A model generated the notes under the pieces. The model saw only the letters and a list, made by a program, of their open reading frames with translations, was not told the DNA's origin and ran no database searches. A program made the translations under genes and the position numbers. Of a stretch of DNA of 64,000 bases, positions 23,801-33,461 are shown in pieces; position 1 is the first letter of the stretch; each line of letters opens with the position of its first letter. The stretch is from Helicoverpa zea (Eukaryota; Arthropoda; Insecta; Lepidoptera; Noctuidae): NCBI RefSeq assembly GCF_022581195.2, contig NC_061472.1, forward strand, positions 8,680,001-8,744,000, read 5' to 3'.

Positions 23801-25169
23801 ATAAGATTTGGTACACAGAAAGCCTAAAAATAGGAGACAGTTTGTTGAAAAGTAAAAATAATTGTTAGTCTTGTGTGTAGTTCATTGCACAATTTACTTA
23901 GTATGTTTTTCTCATTTAACTGATTATTTAATGATTCAGTATTGTTGGTAAGACATAATATATACTGAGTATGATTCACAAAATAAAAATAACAAATACA
24001 ACATATTGTATTAGTAAGAAAATGAAACTAGGTTGGTCCTAATATTAGATTATCAAAACAAAAACACAATGCCAATTAAAGTGATTGCTAAACTACGCAG
24101 AAGATAGGTATCAATAAAGTTTATCAGCAAGCCTAATCTAGTAATTAGCAGTTTTGGTGAAACAGAGAGAATTATTTCATTACTAAGTTTTCAGTGCCAC
24201 ATCGCTGTACTAAATAGATCAAATATGTTTCAGTATAAAAACTATATCTGAACAAAAACTATACAACCTTGGCAGAATCAAACTCCTTTTCTTAATTTTA
24301 ACTACAGACTCATAAAAAAATTATAAGAAAAACTTGAACAATACCGCAACTGGCATACCGTTAGCTCCCATATGGCTTATCAGTTACTTGTGTAAATAAA
24401 CACTTTCAGTATGCACTTATACTGAATATGCAATTATTTACTGTAATATTGTTCTCAAAATACTCACTGCATTCAAAAGGACCTTCCATTTTTATTAAAC
24501 AAAAGAAAACATTGGCACTGAAACTACAGCTCGGCCGTTACACTTCACTGAAAATACAGTGTTGCTATATTCATTTATGTGTATACAGTTTTTGAATTAA
24601 CTACAGGCTGAAGTTAGCTCAATCAATAACACCAAAACATGCAACTACGTAGGTACTACAACATTAAAACAATACAAATTTTCTAATCGTGCGCGATAAG
24701 TGAACTATTACGGCGTCAAGGTAAATATTAGCACCCAATAACAGATGTTATTTGCGAAAAGCTTAACGACGTCCGCCGAAGCCCTACAACGCATCGCCAG
24801 AAGTCTCACAAGTGTTTTTAAGACCGTACATTACTAAACATTATTGTTACGCGAGATTTAGAACGAGCTAATAAGTCTGATAAAGTAAATTATATAGGAA
24901 CATGAGTCAGTGCGACGTTACAAGGGTCATAATTGAGTCTTACCTGGAAAATGATTGAAAGAAACTTCGAAGTCGCCGCGGCCGCCTAGCAGCGGCTGCG
25001 ACTCTCTGTTCACCCCTGGCGAATCCACGTTGCCCTCGAACCCGACCTCTGGCACTAAACAAATCTCCTCCGAACTACTCGACAAAGATACCACACCGTC
25101 ATCGGGCGGCGTAATTGTTGTGTTCGGTTTGTCGAAATCGAGATTCAACAGAGTCTCTTCCGTACTCAT
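5733..25169 (-). CDS. PI4K2A: Phosphatidylinositol 4-kinase type 2, nine exons, 429 aa
   Basis: The enzyme phosphorylates phosphatidylinositol at the D4 position, making PI4P on trans-Golgi and endosomal membranes (known for the family). Exons (minus strand): 24944-25169, 16012-16130, 11910-12110, 9587-9712, 8809-8906, 8243-8384, 7742-7884, 6189-6264, 5733-5891. All introns are GT-AG and all phases join. Motifs in the joined protein: an acidic-type dileucine ESQPLL (56-61), which in mammals recruits AP-3; nucleotide-binding Lys in IIGVFKPKDEEPYG (K122); the palmitoylated CCPCC (144-148); catalytic NTDRGNDNW (D276); and metal-binding IAAIDNGLAFP (D317). Human PI4K2A is 479 aa; this copy has a shorter N-terminus and lacks about 20 C-terminal residues. 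The first ATG follows no other in-frame ATG in the exon. Confidence 0.93.
6189..6264 (-). CDS. PI4K2A: PI4K2 exon 8
   Basis: 76 bases, acceptor TGACAG and donor GTAAGT. It codes KELVLPLLSDMNFVQELCDE then LHLLFK, part of the C-lobe. The intron before it holds the 81-bp minisatellite. Confidence 0.88.
6579..7479. repeat. 81-bp minisatellite, 11 copies, with a 243-bp higher-order pattern
   Basis: Eleven near-identical 81-bp units lie in the seventh intron of the kinase gene; TTGCTGAGGG recurs at exactly 81-bp steps from 6591 to 7401. The units are GC-rich in an AT-rich intron. Copies 3, 6 and 9 carry GCGCTGGG where the others have GCGCCGGG, so the array is built from three-unit blocks. Because 81 is divisible by three, several frames stay open throughout (for example HTRTIRFNPAPARPTVQLV repeated on the minus strand). 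I read these as by-products of the repeat. Confidence 0.95.
7742..7884 (-). CDS. PI4K2A: PI4K2 exon 7 (metal-binding DNG)
   Basis: 143 bases, acceptor TTCCAG and donor GTAAGT. It codes EWTGAEVRIAAIDNGLAFPF and KHPDSWRAYPYHWAWLPQAK. The IDNGLAFP Asp is the family's second catalytic, metal-binding residue. The last codon is split with exon 8. Confidence 0.93.
8243..8384 (-). CDS. PI4K2A: PI4K2 exon 6 (catalytic loop)
   Basis: 142 bases, acceptor TTCCAG and donor GTGAGT. It codes FQLQFERLVVLDYIIRNT, then the catalytic DRGNDNWLIKYD followed by a lineage-variable SPSLPPPHAEMDLRDPS. The catalytic Asp of DRGND is residue 276 of the joined protein. Confidence 0.94.
8809..8906 (-). CDS. PI4K2A: PI4K2 exon 5
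   Basis: 98 bases, acceptor GGGCAG and donor GTTAGT. It codes AGSFQLFVEGYKDADYWLRR then a proline run (DPPPPH). The last codon is split AA+A with exon 6 and gives Lys. Confidence 0.9.
9587..9712 (-). CDS. PI4K2A: PI4K2 exon 4
   Basis: 126 bases, 42 codons, acceptor TTGTAG and donor AAG/GTACGC. It codes VVKLVSETFNYLRIDRERSR and ends FNRMGLPPK, matching the family's SETFNY and FNRIGLPPK segments. Confidence 0.92.
9713..11909 (-). other. Intron 3 of the kinase gene
   Basis: About 2.2 kb of intron. A moderately GC-rich patch at 10180-10340 (open frame 10081-10371) has no recognisable protein text. I see no other structure. Confidence 0.6.
11910..12110 (-). CDS. PI4K2A: PI4K2 exon 3 (ATP lysine, palmitoylation motif)
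   Basis: 201 bases, in frame at both ends. It codes KIIGVFKPKDEEPYGRL, then KLCCPCCFGRSCLIPNQGYL and SEAGASLVDSKIGL. The CCPCC run is the signature cysteine cluster whose palmitoylation anchors type II PI4Ks to membranes. The donor is AGG/GTGAGT. Confidence 0.94.
12836..13330 (+). repeat. Interspersed repeat present twice, flanking a SINE
   Basis: A 64-bp stretch (GGGATAACATATAGCCTATG ... GGAAGAATTA) occurs identically at 12836-12899 and 13221-13284, with a SINE between. The second copy runs on into ATCGGAGCC and a CAAACAAACAAAAAC tail, a common lepidopteran retroelement 3' end. Confidence 0.75.
12938..13220 (+). mobile_element. Lepidopteran SINE with GATGATGATG tail
   Basis: Starts near ACTTTCTAAGTATACCTTAG, continues GGCACGTTAAACTGTAGG, CCCGGCTGTCATTGAACATC, GGGTTGAGGAGGTCAGATAG and GAAGCCGACCCCAAAATAG, and ends in GATGATGATGATGA. 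Minus-strand copies or pieces recur at 39165-39345, 55800-55868 and 57018-57092, and a diverged one at 5476-5742. Confidence 0.8.
13331..16011 (-). other. Intron 2 of the kinase gene, remainder
   Basis: No gene. Two near-duplicate phrases (CCTGTAT.TGTAATGTAATAC) occur near 13922-13970. The segment at about 15350-15605 (CACCTTCTTCTACGG ... CATTTTGTTCTCCATG) matches a second copy at about 48725-48855, so it is an interspersed repeat. Confidence 0.55.
16012..16130 (-). CDS. PI4K2A: PI4K2 exon 2 (start of kinase domain)
   Basis: 119 bases between a GTTTGCGCAG acceptor and a GTAAGT donor. It codes DDPQFSELVWQAEVAIDNG then IFPERIYQGSSGSYFVKNPG, the kinase N-lobe entry with the glycine-containing GSSGSYF nucleotide loop. 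The preceding intron is 8.8 kb, the longest in the gene. Confidence 0.92.
16192..16314 (+). mobile_element. Short SINE-like repeat with A tail
   Basis: CCTGGTACATAAAGGGC, AGAGTCTGATACTCCCTCAC, GTCATTTGATAATTT and an A-run. A second, more complete copy is at 55918-56051. It sits in the first intron of the kinase gene, directly beside the acceptor of exon 2. Confidence 0.6.
16315..16535. mobile_element. 221-bp MITE with CRE palindromes in both ends
   Basis: The ends AGTATTGGC ... GCCAATACT are inverted repeats of about 47 bp. Each arm contains CATGACGTCATG, with TGACGTCA at 16341-16348 and 16506-16513, the full ATF/CREB consensus. The element follows immediately on the A tail of the preceding SINE. 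No clear target duplication. Confidence 0.7.
16536..20934 (-). other. Intron 1 of the kinase gene, proximal part
   Basis: AT-rich with no coding exon that I can support. A SINE 3' tail (CTTCTCCGTGTGAGAGGAGG, CCCCAGCAGTGGGATGAT, then ACAACAACAAC) lies at about 19345-19424 on the plus strand. Confidence 0.6.
20935..21265 (+). repeat. Dispersed repeat, copy 1
   Basis: Carries AGCCCAAACACGAGGTAGTT, CTCTCCATCATCAAGTCAAC, TTGCCCTCGATTTCTCAGGG and ATCAGATCCTGACCTGATGA. The same blocks in the same order recur at 46640-47160, where the first part is tandemly expanded. Family not identified; a Helitron-like or other non-coding element is possible. Confidence 0.7.
21266..24943 (-). other. Intron 1 of the kinase gene, distal part
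   Basis: AT-rich. The frames 21390-21650 and 22144-22344 are open but show no family resemblance or splice context, so I do not call them genes. Confidence 0.55.
24944..25169 (-). CDS. PI4K2A: PI4K2 exon 1 (start, AP-3 motif)
   Basis: Begins MSTEETLLNLDF and runs 75 codons plus one base to a CAG/GTAAGA donor. It codes the poorly conserved, Ser/Asp/Glu-rich N-terminal tail with the ESQPLL dileucine signal, ending NHFP just before the kinase domain. The split codon G+AT gives Asp, so the text runs NHFP-DDPQFSEL, matching the family's FPEDPEF. Confidence 0.88.
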
Positions 25170-26106
25170 GAGTAATGTTAAACAGTAAATCTCTACCGAG
25201 CCTCATTTATTTCGTATAAATCTCTTTGTTTCACAACCATTTAACACAAACACATATCTTCATTCAGCTATGCTGCAAAGACTATAGAGCTGAGCGATGA
25301 CAGCTGAAATTGACAAGCTGTTAATCATAGAGCAGACTTCTTTTTTCTATTAGTGTTGGACTAAATATTGGTTACTAAAGTGTATTTTACGGTTTTCCAC
25401 TTTAAAATTATTATAAAATATGGCAATCTTCGTTGGACGTTTTATAGTTCAATGACAATTAGTTATTAATTACATTTTGTCGTTGATAAACTGTTGGATG
25501 TTTTATATAAAGGGAGGCTTACTTAAAAAAATAAGTTCTCAAGAAAATGATACATGGCGTTGTATCTACTATAAGTGACTGAAAACAGGGACTGTAAGAC
25601 CATATTTTATTTTAAAAAAGAGTAACCATGGAGTTTCTTGCCCTTTCTTTTCCATAGGAAGCTACTTTTGGAATGGGCAACTAGAATCAAACTTAGTTAT
25701 AATTTTGACGTTCATAAGTGCTTGTAAAGGCCTAAATGAAATAAATGATTTGACTTTGACTTTGGTTAAAAAAAATATTGCCCCGAGCCCTTTATGTAGC
25801 TTGGTTCAAGAAAGTCCGATTTCTGGAAAAAAATGTTTTCAAACTCTCTTAGGATATTCGGATAATAATCTTACTGAGGCCTTTGCCCAGCAGTGGGACA
25901 TTATAGGCTAGTAATAAATAATAAATAAATAAATCTTATTGACTTCTTTTCAAATTTTCAGTGCACAAAATGGTCTATAATGTTATTGTTCGTATCAAAG
26001 TATATTGTTATTAATTTGACCGTCTCGGGAGCCCTTTACTACAAATCTTTCCGGGCATATTCCAGCGCGCAATTCAAAACAGTAGAATGATGATAATAGG
26101 TTATAG
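25170..26106. other. 5' flank of the kinase gene and intergenic DNA
   Basis: Should hold the 5'UTR and promoter of the kinase gene; no TATA box at a convincing distance was seen. At 25875-25925 there is a SINE/LINE tail on plus (GAGGCCTTTGCCCAGCAGTG) followed by AATAAATAAATAAAT. Confidence 0.5.
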
Positions 26107-26416
26107 TTAAGAAGTCGTGGTGGCCTAGTGGGTATAGAACCAACCTCTCGAGTATGAGGGTGTGGGTTCGATTCCAGGTCAGGCAAATACCAATGCAACT
26201 TTTCAAAATTGTATGGACTTTCTAAGTATATCTTAGACACCAATTGCTGGTAAAAAGGTGAAGGAAAACATCTTGAGGGAACCTGGACTATAAAGTTTGA
26301 AATTACCAACCCGCATTGAGCAAGCGTGGTGATTAACGCTCAACCCTTCTCCGTGTGAAAGGAGGCCTGTGCCCAGCAGTGGGACGATAAAAAAGACCGT
26401 AACAGTAACAACAGGT
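26107..26416 (+). mobile_element. tRNA-headed SINE, near full length
   Basis: The head carries Pol III promoter boxes: box A TGGCCTAGTGG (26121-26131) and box B GGTTCGATTCC (26165-26175). The body has ACTTTCTAAGTATATCTTAG and the tail TTCTCCGTGTGAAAGGAGGC with CCTGTGCCCAGCAGTGGGAC, ending in an A-rich run. It lies between the kinase gene and the secreted-protein cluster. Confidence 0.85.
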
Positions 26417-26455
26417 AGTTAGGGACAAATTAAGTACATGCATTAATTTGGATTT

Positions 26456-26461
26456 TTTATT
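26456..26461 (-). terminator. Candidate poly(A) signal of cluster gene A
   Basis: AATAAA on the minus strand about 200 bases past the stop codon. Other AT-rich hexamers are nearby, so this is a candidate only. Confidence 0.4.
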
Positions 26462-26661
26462 ATAAATATTCTAAAAACTTAATCTAACAACTAAACAGAC
26501 TTTCTAAATAAATTCACCTTGGCAACAAGAATTATCATGGTTGTAAAAGGTATTTACACACATATATTGCCTAGCACACATGTTGCTGGCAATAATTATT
26601 AATTCAGAAAAGTATGTTGTAAAACACGCTAGCACTATAGGAACACAAAACGATATATTTT

Positions 26662-27363
26662 TTAACCCTCATTAGATGCAGAATCTTCAAAACTTTGAGA
26701 ACCGTCTTCAAGACCTAGAGAATTATAAAAAACTTGATCTTCTCTGTCCACGAAACCGTCATCTAAAAATCCTTGTTGGGCCAAAAAGTCTTTTTCGCGT
26801 TCATCTTCGAAAACACCTCTGTTGATTTTTGCACCAGCACTCACCTTTGCTCCTTGTCCTTTTGCTGCAACTTTGTTGATAGTTTTGTTCACTTCATCAT
26901 CCTCGAAGAATTCTTGGTCCTTCTTATATTCGTCTTTATGCTGCACTCGGTGGAAACCGCGAGTCTTCTTCCCCTTTCTGTAAGTCCTAGTTGCTCGGGC
27001 TTTATCCGCGGCTGCGGTTGCAGCAATGGCTTCGGCTAGCGCATACGCGTCGACATTGTCAAATTTACCGTGATCGCGCAGTTTAGCTTTCTTGAAAAGC
27101 TGTTCCAGGTCTCCCTGATTATGCTTGCCGTGATGCCCAAGGTCTACAATGTTCTTCTTTACGAATCCTAAATATTTCACGCCCGATTTCGCAGGATCCT
27201 TCTTTTTAGAGCTCTCAGTACTGACTTCATAAAGTTGCTCAAGCGCGTCCCCGTCCCCGTCGAAATTGTCGAATGCTGAAACGCTCCTCTGATTGACGGG
27301 CGATGACTCAGCCAAACACAGAATGGTCAATGTCAAGACTAGACATAATATTTTCTTTTGCAT
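26662..27363 (-). CDS. Secreted protein with C-terminal HKDEY motif, 233 aa (cluster gene A)
   Basis: A single uninterrupted frame from ATG to TAA. Residues 1-21 (MQKKILCLVLTLTILCLAES) form a signal peptide, so the product enters the secretory pathway. Residues 106-130 are alanine-rich then basic. The signature RGFHRVQHKDEYKKDQEFFE spans 135-154 and closely matches gene F (RGFHRVYHKDEYQEDKEFFD); genes B and C carry a diverged form. The N-terminal Y-I-Y motif of its relatives is not obvious, though VKYLGFVKKNI near 62-72 sits at a comparable distance. The tail is acidic. There are no cysteines beyond the signal peptide and no transmembrane segment. Function is unknown; an extracellular or cuticular matrix role is inference from secretion and composition. 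Confidence 0.85.
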   Translation of the reverse strand: MQKKILCLVLTLTILCLAESSPVNQRSVSAFDNFDGDGDALEQLYEVSTESSKKKDPAKSGVKYLGFVKKNIVDLGHHGKHNQGDLEQLFKKAKLRDHGKFDNVDAYALAEAIAATAAADKARATRTYRKGKKTRGFHRVQHKDEYKKDQEFFEDDEVNKTINKVAAKGQGAKVSAGAKINRGVFEDEREKDFLAQQGFLDDGFVDREDQVFYNSLGLEDGSQSFEDSASNEG

Positions 27364-27414
27364 ATTGACCTAATTTTTTTTCTCCACTCTTGCGCAATCG
27401 AAGTAGGTTGCGAC

Positions 27415-27450
27415 ACTGACATACATGGCGTAGACTAGGCTTATATAGCC
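27415..27450 (-). promoter_or_regulatory. Core promoter of cluster gene A (TATA + Inr)
   Basis: On the minus strand GGCTATATAA (27450-27441) stands about 28 bases before TCAGT (27419-27415), the arthropod initiator. This predicts a 5'UTR of about 50 bases to the ATG at 27363. Confidence 0.7.
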
Positions 27451-30303
27451 TTTTGTTTACAATTATTAGACAAGGATGTTTTTTCTTTGAGATGAGCGAT
27501 ACAGCAGTTATTTCTAGCTACAGTTGATTGGATTTGTAATCGGTGCAACGATTTGGATCGGTCAAGGTTGCTATGTGTTTACACGAATATTTTTTTTCAA
27601 TTATGTAGGTATATTTGATTTTATATTAAGTAACTTGATCAATATTAGGTACGTGCTCAATGAACAGTACTAACCAAGAGTTAGAAAAAATGCGGTTAAG
27701 GTAACACAATCCTGGGTTACCTAGACTAGAAAAATTAGGCTAGAATGCGTTACGTCTGCAAAATTTTGGAAAATTCGAATTTTCTTACCTTATCTAGAAA
27801 AAGAATGAGAAAATCACTTTGTGAAAAATAACAGTATTAATTAAGCATTTACTTTTACTTGTTTTTTTTAGTTTCCAGCCATGGTAAATTGGCATGGTAG
27901 GTAACATAGGTACATGTGCCCGAACGTTGATTCTAGAACCATTGGTTTAAGAGTGTGGGTCACAGCACAGTCCATATGATTGATATTATTAAAGTGTCTG
28001 AACCACAATTTCACGGTACCTTTAACAAAAACCGCAACTAAAATTATCACGAACATTTCAACATTATACTTGAATATAAAAATATCGGTCAAAGATGCCA
28101 ATATTTTTTGTGGACATTATAGTTCATTCATAATAAATTATATCACTGACCTCTGAAATTATGCAAAAATTACCAGCTTGTGGCGATTGACAATGTTGTT
28201 CAAGAATAAAAAGCTTTAGGTTCGTTTATGTGGGGACATATTTTTGTGGGTGGTAAGTAAAGGGATCGAATCATATATGAAAGTTGTAAATAGAAGTTTT
28301 CGTGCCCACACCATAAACGTATGTGACCTAATACTTACATCCTTTTTGGGATATCATTAAAAGAAATTACCAGTTCCACGTGCAAGGAGTAGAAATTGGC
28401 TAGTTTAGTACTTACCTACTTATCAATTTCCTTCGGTCCTCTGAAAATTCTCGCACCACAGAAAACTCTTGGTCCTATGATATTCGGCATACATGAGACT
28501 TTTTCGCAAACATTTTTGTGTTAATTTTTCATTCATTAATCATTCCAAGAAAATTTCTTGTAACAATATCATGAAATAGCTATAGCACCTACATATAAGT
28601 CAGGAATTTCTTGGTGGAAAACAAAAGAAAAATAAATGCATCGTCAACGATTGTTTCGTAGAAGAATGTCAATAATTTTTCAAGAAAAATGATGCTGTAA
28701 AGGGAAAACATAAATGCTTAGAAGAATAAAAGAAATCTGAAGAGATAAATACTACTGGTCTGAAAACAGATGAAGTAGTTTATTCCACAAAGTTCTCTCT
28801 CACATATGTAGTATTATTCTTAAAGATGATCATGAACGAGAGAAAATAGGATTTGATGTTCTCCGATAAAATCCCTTATTCGGAGGTTGTATAAGAAACC
28901 AATACGTAAGTACAACAAGTTTAATTAAGTAATTACAATTACTAATTAACACAATTAAATGCTTTTATATGGACTAATCGAATTAGCGTTCAATTAATAT
29001 AATTGATGATTGATTTAATTTCATAGTTATTACGGAAACTTTACACTGTCAAGGTAACTGAATTCGGTTTTATAAATTCTGGATCCAGACTTCGCGTTTT
29101 ATTTTGTTTTAAGAGCTGAATTAAGGCTCTCCGTTGGTCGAATACCCAATAATTTCAAATTTAATTTCCCTTTAATTTAAGGATAAAAGAATTATACTCC
29201 ATTAAAAATAACATTAGAAATTTAAGTAAACCTTTTTTATTGTTTGTTCAACCGATTTTGACTTCTATTCCGTAGACAAAAGAACGGAATTGAAAGCAAA
29301 ATAGTGGTTACAATACCAAGTATTTACTGCAGCCGCCATTAATCATACTACTAACGCAATAGAGGTCAAAATCGGTTGAAAAAACAGTAAAAAAGGTTTA
29401 CTTAAATTTCTAATGTTATTTTTAATGGAGTATAGATAGAATTAAGGCGTGCATTGCATCTTTTCAAGCACGTTCCCGCGGTTCCAATGTTAAAACTATT
29501 AACATATTCCAAGATTCGGGGCCCTTAGTTAACCATTTTACTGTCAGTTTATGATCGTTAACCTTAAAGTAATCTTCAAAATGTACATATGTGCCACTTA
29601 ACGATGTCTGTTGATATGTAATTCCTATAATTTTTGAAAGTTTCTGTAATTAGCTTTAATGATCATAGATAGAAAAAGATACCTACAAGGTCCAGAACCC
29701 AGATAAAAATCCTATGTATACAGGCAACCATCTCCAGGGTCCTTTCCTATAGGATCTAGTTGTAACAAATGTGGTTGTGAAAACGTAACAAACTATAAAC
29801 ATTCCTATAGCTGTACAGTAATTAGCGCTAGAAATGATATCGATTAAAATGGTCATATATTAACATTTATGTACCAACTGTAATCATCACAGTAATCATC
29901 TTCGGCCCAGTATGACCCTTTGTTAATTTGTCTGTTTTTCAGTTTTGTCCGGCCCCTTCGCTGAGATCGCACAAGCAATGTTCCTGCGAAGCGAACGCTC
30001 GAATGCGTGTTGCGTGGCGAATTATCGTAGACACTTATTCTGAAATCAATGTAGAAAATGCGTGTAACTTTCGATTTAAGTTCCTGAAAGGAATTCGAAC
30101 TGATGCAGAGCTTTTGCCAGCTATGAAGCCTCTAGATACCTCGTTATCATCATCTACCTAGCAATTTCCCAAGTTATGTTGGGGAACCTAGTTCATTGAG
30201 AAACTTTAGTTTTATTGTTTTTCAAATCTTTTGTCTCCATATTACTTAATTTACTAAAAAGGTTTGTTAGTAAATAAACACAGGAAATCATTTTAATAAG
30301 TTA
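27451..30303. other. Intergenic DNA between cluster genes A and B
   Basis: No supported gene. The open frame 29928-30161 (plus) follows a TTTTCAG but encodes nothing recognisable. One TA-flanked MITE lies at 29197-29430. Confidence 0.55.
29197..29430. mobile_element. 234-bp TA-target MITE with about 75-bp inverted repeats
   Basis: The ends CTCCATTAAAAATAACATTA and TAATGTTATTTTTAATGGAG are exact inversions, and the similarity runs inward for about 75 bp (TCAACCGATTTTGAC / GTCAAAATCGGTTGA). TA flanks both sides (29195-29196 and 29431-29432), as expected for Tc1/mariner-mobilised elements. Confidence 0.85.
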
Positions 30304-30309
30304 TTTATT
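30304..30309 (-). terminator. Candidate poly(A) signal of cluster gene B
   Basis: Minus-strand AATAAA about 115 bases past the stop codon, a normal distance for a short 3'UTR. Confidence 0.55.
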
Positions 30310-30423
30310 CGTTTGCGATAAAAAAATATTTGCATCATCATCGAGCATATCAAACATAACAAAATTATCGAGAAAATTAAATAGTCAACAGATATTTACA
30401 GTTGCCGCAGTAAGCGGATAAAC

Positions 30424-31446
30424 TTATTCCTTATCATCGTAGTGACTGTCGTCTTCGTCATAATCGTCACCATCGGCGTCGGCGTAGCCGTACTCCTTGC
30501 CGTGAGCACTGCCTCCCTTCTTGCCGTAGTCCTCTTCATGGTGACCGTGGCTCTCGTGGCCTGACTCAGCAGAATGACCAGCGTCAGCGTCATCAACATG
30601 CCCCTTAGCGTGGAATCCAGCCTTTCCAAAACCACCCTTGTCGAAAGCAGAATCGTGGTGTCCACCTTCCTTGTGAGCTCCCTTCTCGGAACCGTGATGA
30701 CCCTTTTGGGAGCCATGCTTGTTGAAGTGTCCGCTGTTGTCAGCTACGTCGTAGAAGTCATGGTCCTTCTTGAACTCGTCCTTGTTGAATACCTTGTGGT
30801 AGCCAGTGACCTCCTCGCCCTTGCTGAAGTGCTTTTTGTGTCCGTGGTCACCACCCTTGTAGCTTTCGCCTCCTTCGTAGTGCTTGCCGTGGGCTGAAGC
30901 CTCGTCGTGGTGCTTCTTCTCTCCACCTTTAGCCTCCTTGTGGTGTCCTTCGTGGTGCTCCTTGCCGTAGTGTCCAGATTCACCCTTAGCGTGATGTCCT
31001 TCAGATTTGAAGCCCTTGCTGCCCTTTTCACCATGAGCGGCGTGATGCTCTTCGCCATAGTCGCTGCCGCCGCCCTTAGCGAAACCGTGTCCGTCATGTC
31101 CTCCCTCGTGTCCTCCATCGATGTACTCGTCGGATTCCTCGCTGTCGTCATCATCATCATCATCTTCGGCGTCCTCAACGACGATGGGTTTGGCAGCCAC
31201 GTAAGGGAGAGGCAGGGGCGCGAGATCATACGCCTCAAGTGCGAGTTTGGGTTGTGCAAGCGGCAGGGGTGCGGCGAAGGCGTCGTGTTGTGCGTGGTAG
31301 GGCGCGGGAGCCCCGAGCTGGATGTAGCTCGCAGGGCCGTTGTTGTCGCTGCGGTAGATGTAGCTGGTCGCGGCGGGGGCGAACCCCACCTGCACGGCCG
31401 CCACCGCGCTCGCTGCCATCAGGACGTACAGAGCTGAGCTCGCCAT
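30424..31446 (-). CDS. Secreted His/Gly/Lys-rich protein with both family motifs, 340 aa (cluster gene B)
   Basis: Single frame with a signal peptide (MASSALYVLMAASAVAAVQV). The N-terminal family motif TSYIYRSDNNGPASYIQLG is at 27-45. A run of seven Asp (95-101) in an acidic block (91-110) follows a hydrophobic Pro/Ala-rich part. From 111 on the chain is repetitive His-Gly-Lys-Glu (GGHDGHGF, EGHHAKGESGHYGKEHHEGH). The C-terminal signature GYHKVFNKDEFKKDHDFYD is at 215-233. The block HGKHY...YKGGDHGHKKH.SKGEEV just before it is also in gene C, so the two are duplicates. Such His-rich, disordered chains often bind metal or cross-link in matrices; that role is inference. GC content is clearly higher than in the flanks. 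Confidence 0.92.
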   Translation of the reverse strand: MASSALYVLMAASAVAAVQVGFAPAATSYIYRSDNNGPASYIQLGAPAPYHAQHDAFAAPLPLAQPKLALEAYDLAPLPLPYVAAKPIVVEDAEDDDDDDDSEESDEYIDGGHEGGHDGHGFAKGGGSDYGEEHHAAHGEKGSKGFKSEGHHAKGESGHYGKEHHEGHHKEAKGGEKKHHDEASAHGKHYEGGESYKGGDHGHKKHFSKGEEVTGYHKVFNKDEFKKDHDFYDVADNSGHFNKHGSQKGHHGSEKGAHKEGGHHDSAFDKGGFGKAGFHAKGHVDDADAGHSAESGHESHGHHEEDYGKKGGSAHGKEYGYADADGDDYDEDDSHYDDKE

Positions 31447-31475
31447 GTTGAGATGTGTATCGTACTGCTACTCGT

Positions 31476-31514
31476 ACTGTTATAATTTGATAAGCCCGTT
31501 GCCCAATATTTATA
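31476..31514 (-). promoter_or_regulatory. Core promoter of cluster gene B
   Basis: TATAAATA on the minus strand (31514-31507) and an ACAGT initiator-like pentamer at 31480-31476, about 34 bases on. The ATG follows about 30 bases later. Confidence 0.65.
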
Positions 31515-33461
31515 TCTAGTCTAGAGACAAAGGTCCGTGAGTGTGTTCGCCTACCTTTCTTGTAGCCATGTAACAAATTGCTTATCAGACGAGGTTATAG
31601 GTGACAAAGACGTTGTTAATGAAAAAAATTGGCTATTGTGTAATTTGTGGGCAAGCCGACCGCACTGCTAACGGGCGTGAAATGCTTTTTTTAATAACAG
31701 ATTCCACGCGGATCACGTCTGTCAATGAAAACTGTAATATCTTATGACATCGACTTAATTAGTCGATATTAATTAAAATATGGTGATGTTATGGGATCTA
31801 TTCAAAGGAGAGCTTTTACGATAGGCTGAATTAAGCACATTCACATCATTTACAAATATATAGCAGGTCCGCTAAGCTTGACCACATATTTAACTTTTTT
31901 ATCGATAAAATCTTGTAAGAAAAAATACATTTTAGCGTTCAGCTGTGTTACTTTGCCCATTAATAGCTAATAGTACTGTTGCGTGAAAAAATTGAACAAC
32001 ATCACGGTTAACTGTTGGGTTATTGCCGTTTTCGTTTTTTGTGCATAAGAACCACTGGAATGATTATAAAAAATATTTCAGTGTTAGACAGCGTATTTAT
32101 CAAGGAAGGCTATATAGATACTTTTCATCCGAGGGCGACGAGAAAATTCCACGGGATGCGGGTGAAACTTTAATATACTTTTCTTAATTACTCGGAAACA
32201 GTCAGCATGAAGTCTTTCCTTCGTGATGGATGAGAAACTACGAGATGCAGTATGTGTTTTACAGTCGAGATTAAATAGTAATTTTCGATTGTAAGTTGCT
32301 CAGTTCTGTGTTTTCGTATAAACGGTGTCCAACCCTTCATCTCTGCTCAACATGTTTGCCGCAGCTTTACCAACTATTTTCACAATTTACAAGTTTACTT
32401 AAGTCCGTCTTACATGAGAGGGAATCATAAAAATTATACCTACTTATAAGCACTTACATTTTAAATACTATCAGAAGGAAGTAAAGCCTTACCTATATAC
32501 CCAAGGATCCAGTTCTCAAAAATGGGTTATGGGTACGTACACCCATCCGAATGGCTGAAAATTCATACTAATATTACGTTCATTCAACTCATGCAGTTAC
32601 ATACATGAGTTAGTACCCAAAGCTATGTAAGTAAAGGTACATATAAGGAGAATACATAGGGTAGTACATAAGGAACACTCCACCTATGTAAGTTATGAGA
32701 AAAAGGAGTTAACATTGTGACGTCGCGGGTAAATAAGTGTTGTGGGCATGCCCATAGTGCCCACAGCGGTAGACCTACTGTATATGTATACCTCTAGTCA
32801 ACTCCAAAAAATGCATTAACAAACCGCAAACATTATTTTTAAGTAATGTATAAAATCAGAAGCTCGTAACAGCAACTCCTGAAAACCTGCCGAGGCTGCG
32901 TTTATCACGATTTTTATCTTAATTATTTACTTTACTTTTAGTTACCGTAAATGAACTAACTTACGAGTCCTGTACTACATATAAAGTAACCCATGGTTCC
33001 GTGAGAGCTTTTAAGCTCTCGACCTTATTTTAAAACCTCAGTTGGTTTTGATCGTAAACTCTTTTGAAAATTGCAAGATGTTGTTAAGAAATTAAAACAT
33101 ACTTTTACGCTCTGTTCAGCTCATACTGATTTTGGTGTTTTTGTTCAGATCTTGGAGAAGCCCTGCAATAACCTTGGCTGCACCGCGCTTGAGCTGTGTA
33201 AACAGTACAGCAAGAATATTCATCAATTTATTATCATTTTAAGCTGGATACCGACCGACGCTTCAGAGTTTCAAATATGGAGAATGGCGAGCATTCGTGT
33301 ACAGTACATAATGTTGCCTACATGGAAATCAGCAAGCAACAGCCATAGATATAATATTACTAAACAAGATTGCGCACGCTCAAAATATATATTTACGAAA
33401 ATGAACTCTATTCTAACGCAATAAGGTACTAAATTGGTTGCATAATACACAGAGGCAAATC
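31515..33461. other. Intergenic DNA upstream of cluster gene B
   Basis: No gene supported. The plus-strand frame 33071-33424 begins at a TTG codon and has no family resemblance. Confidence 0.55.

Noticed and set aside
26107..26180. Functional tRNA gene
   Set aside because: Box A and box B are present, but the acceptor and anticodon stems do not form; it is the head of a SINE.
29928..30161. Possible exon after TTTTCAG
   Set aside because: The text has no recognisable family, no clear donor and no partner exon.
30396..31576. Other-frame and opposite-strand frames over gene B
   Set aside because: Shadows of a GC-rich, low-complexity gene; none has a signal peptide or family motif in frame.
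33071..33424. 117-codon plus-strand frame
   Set aside because: Opens at TTG; the protein text has no domain or signal and the flanks have no promoter or splice sites.
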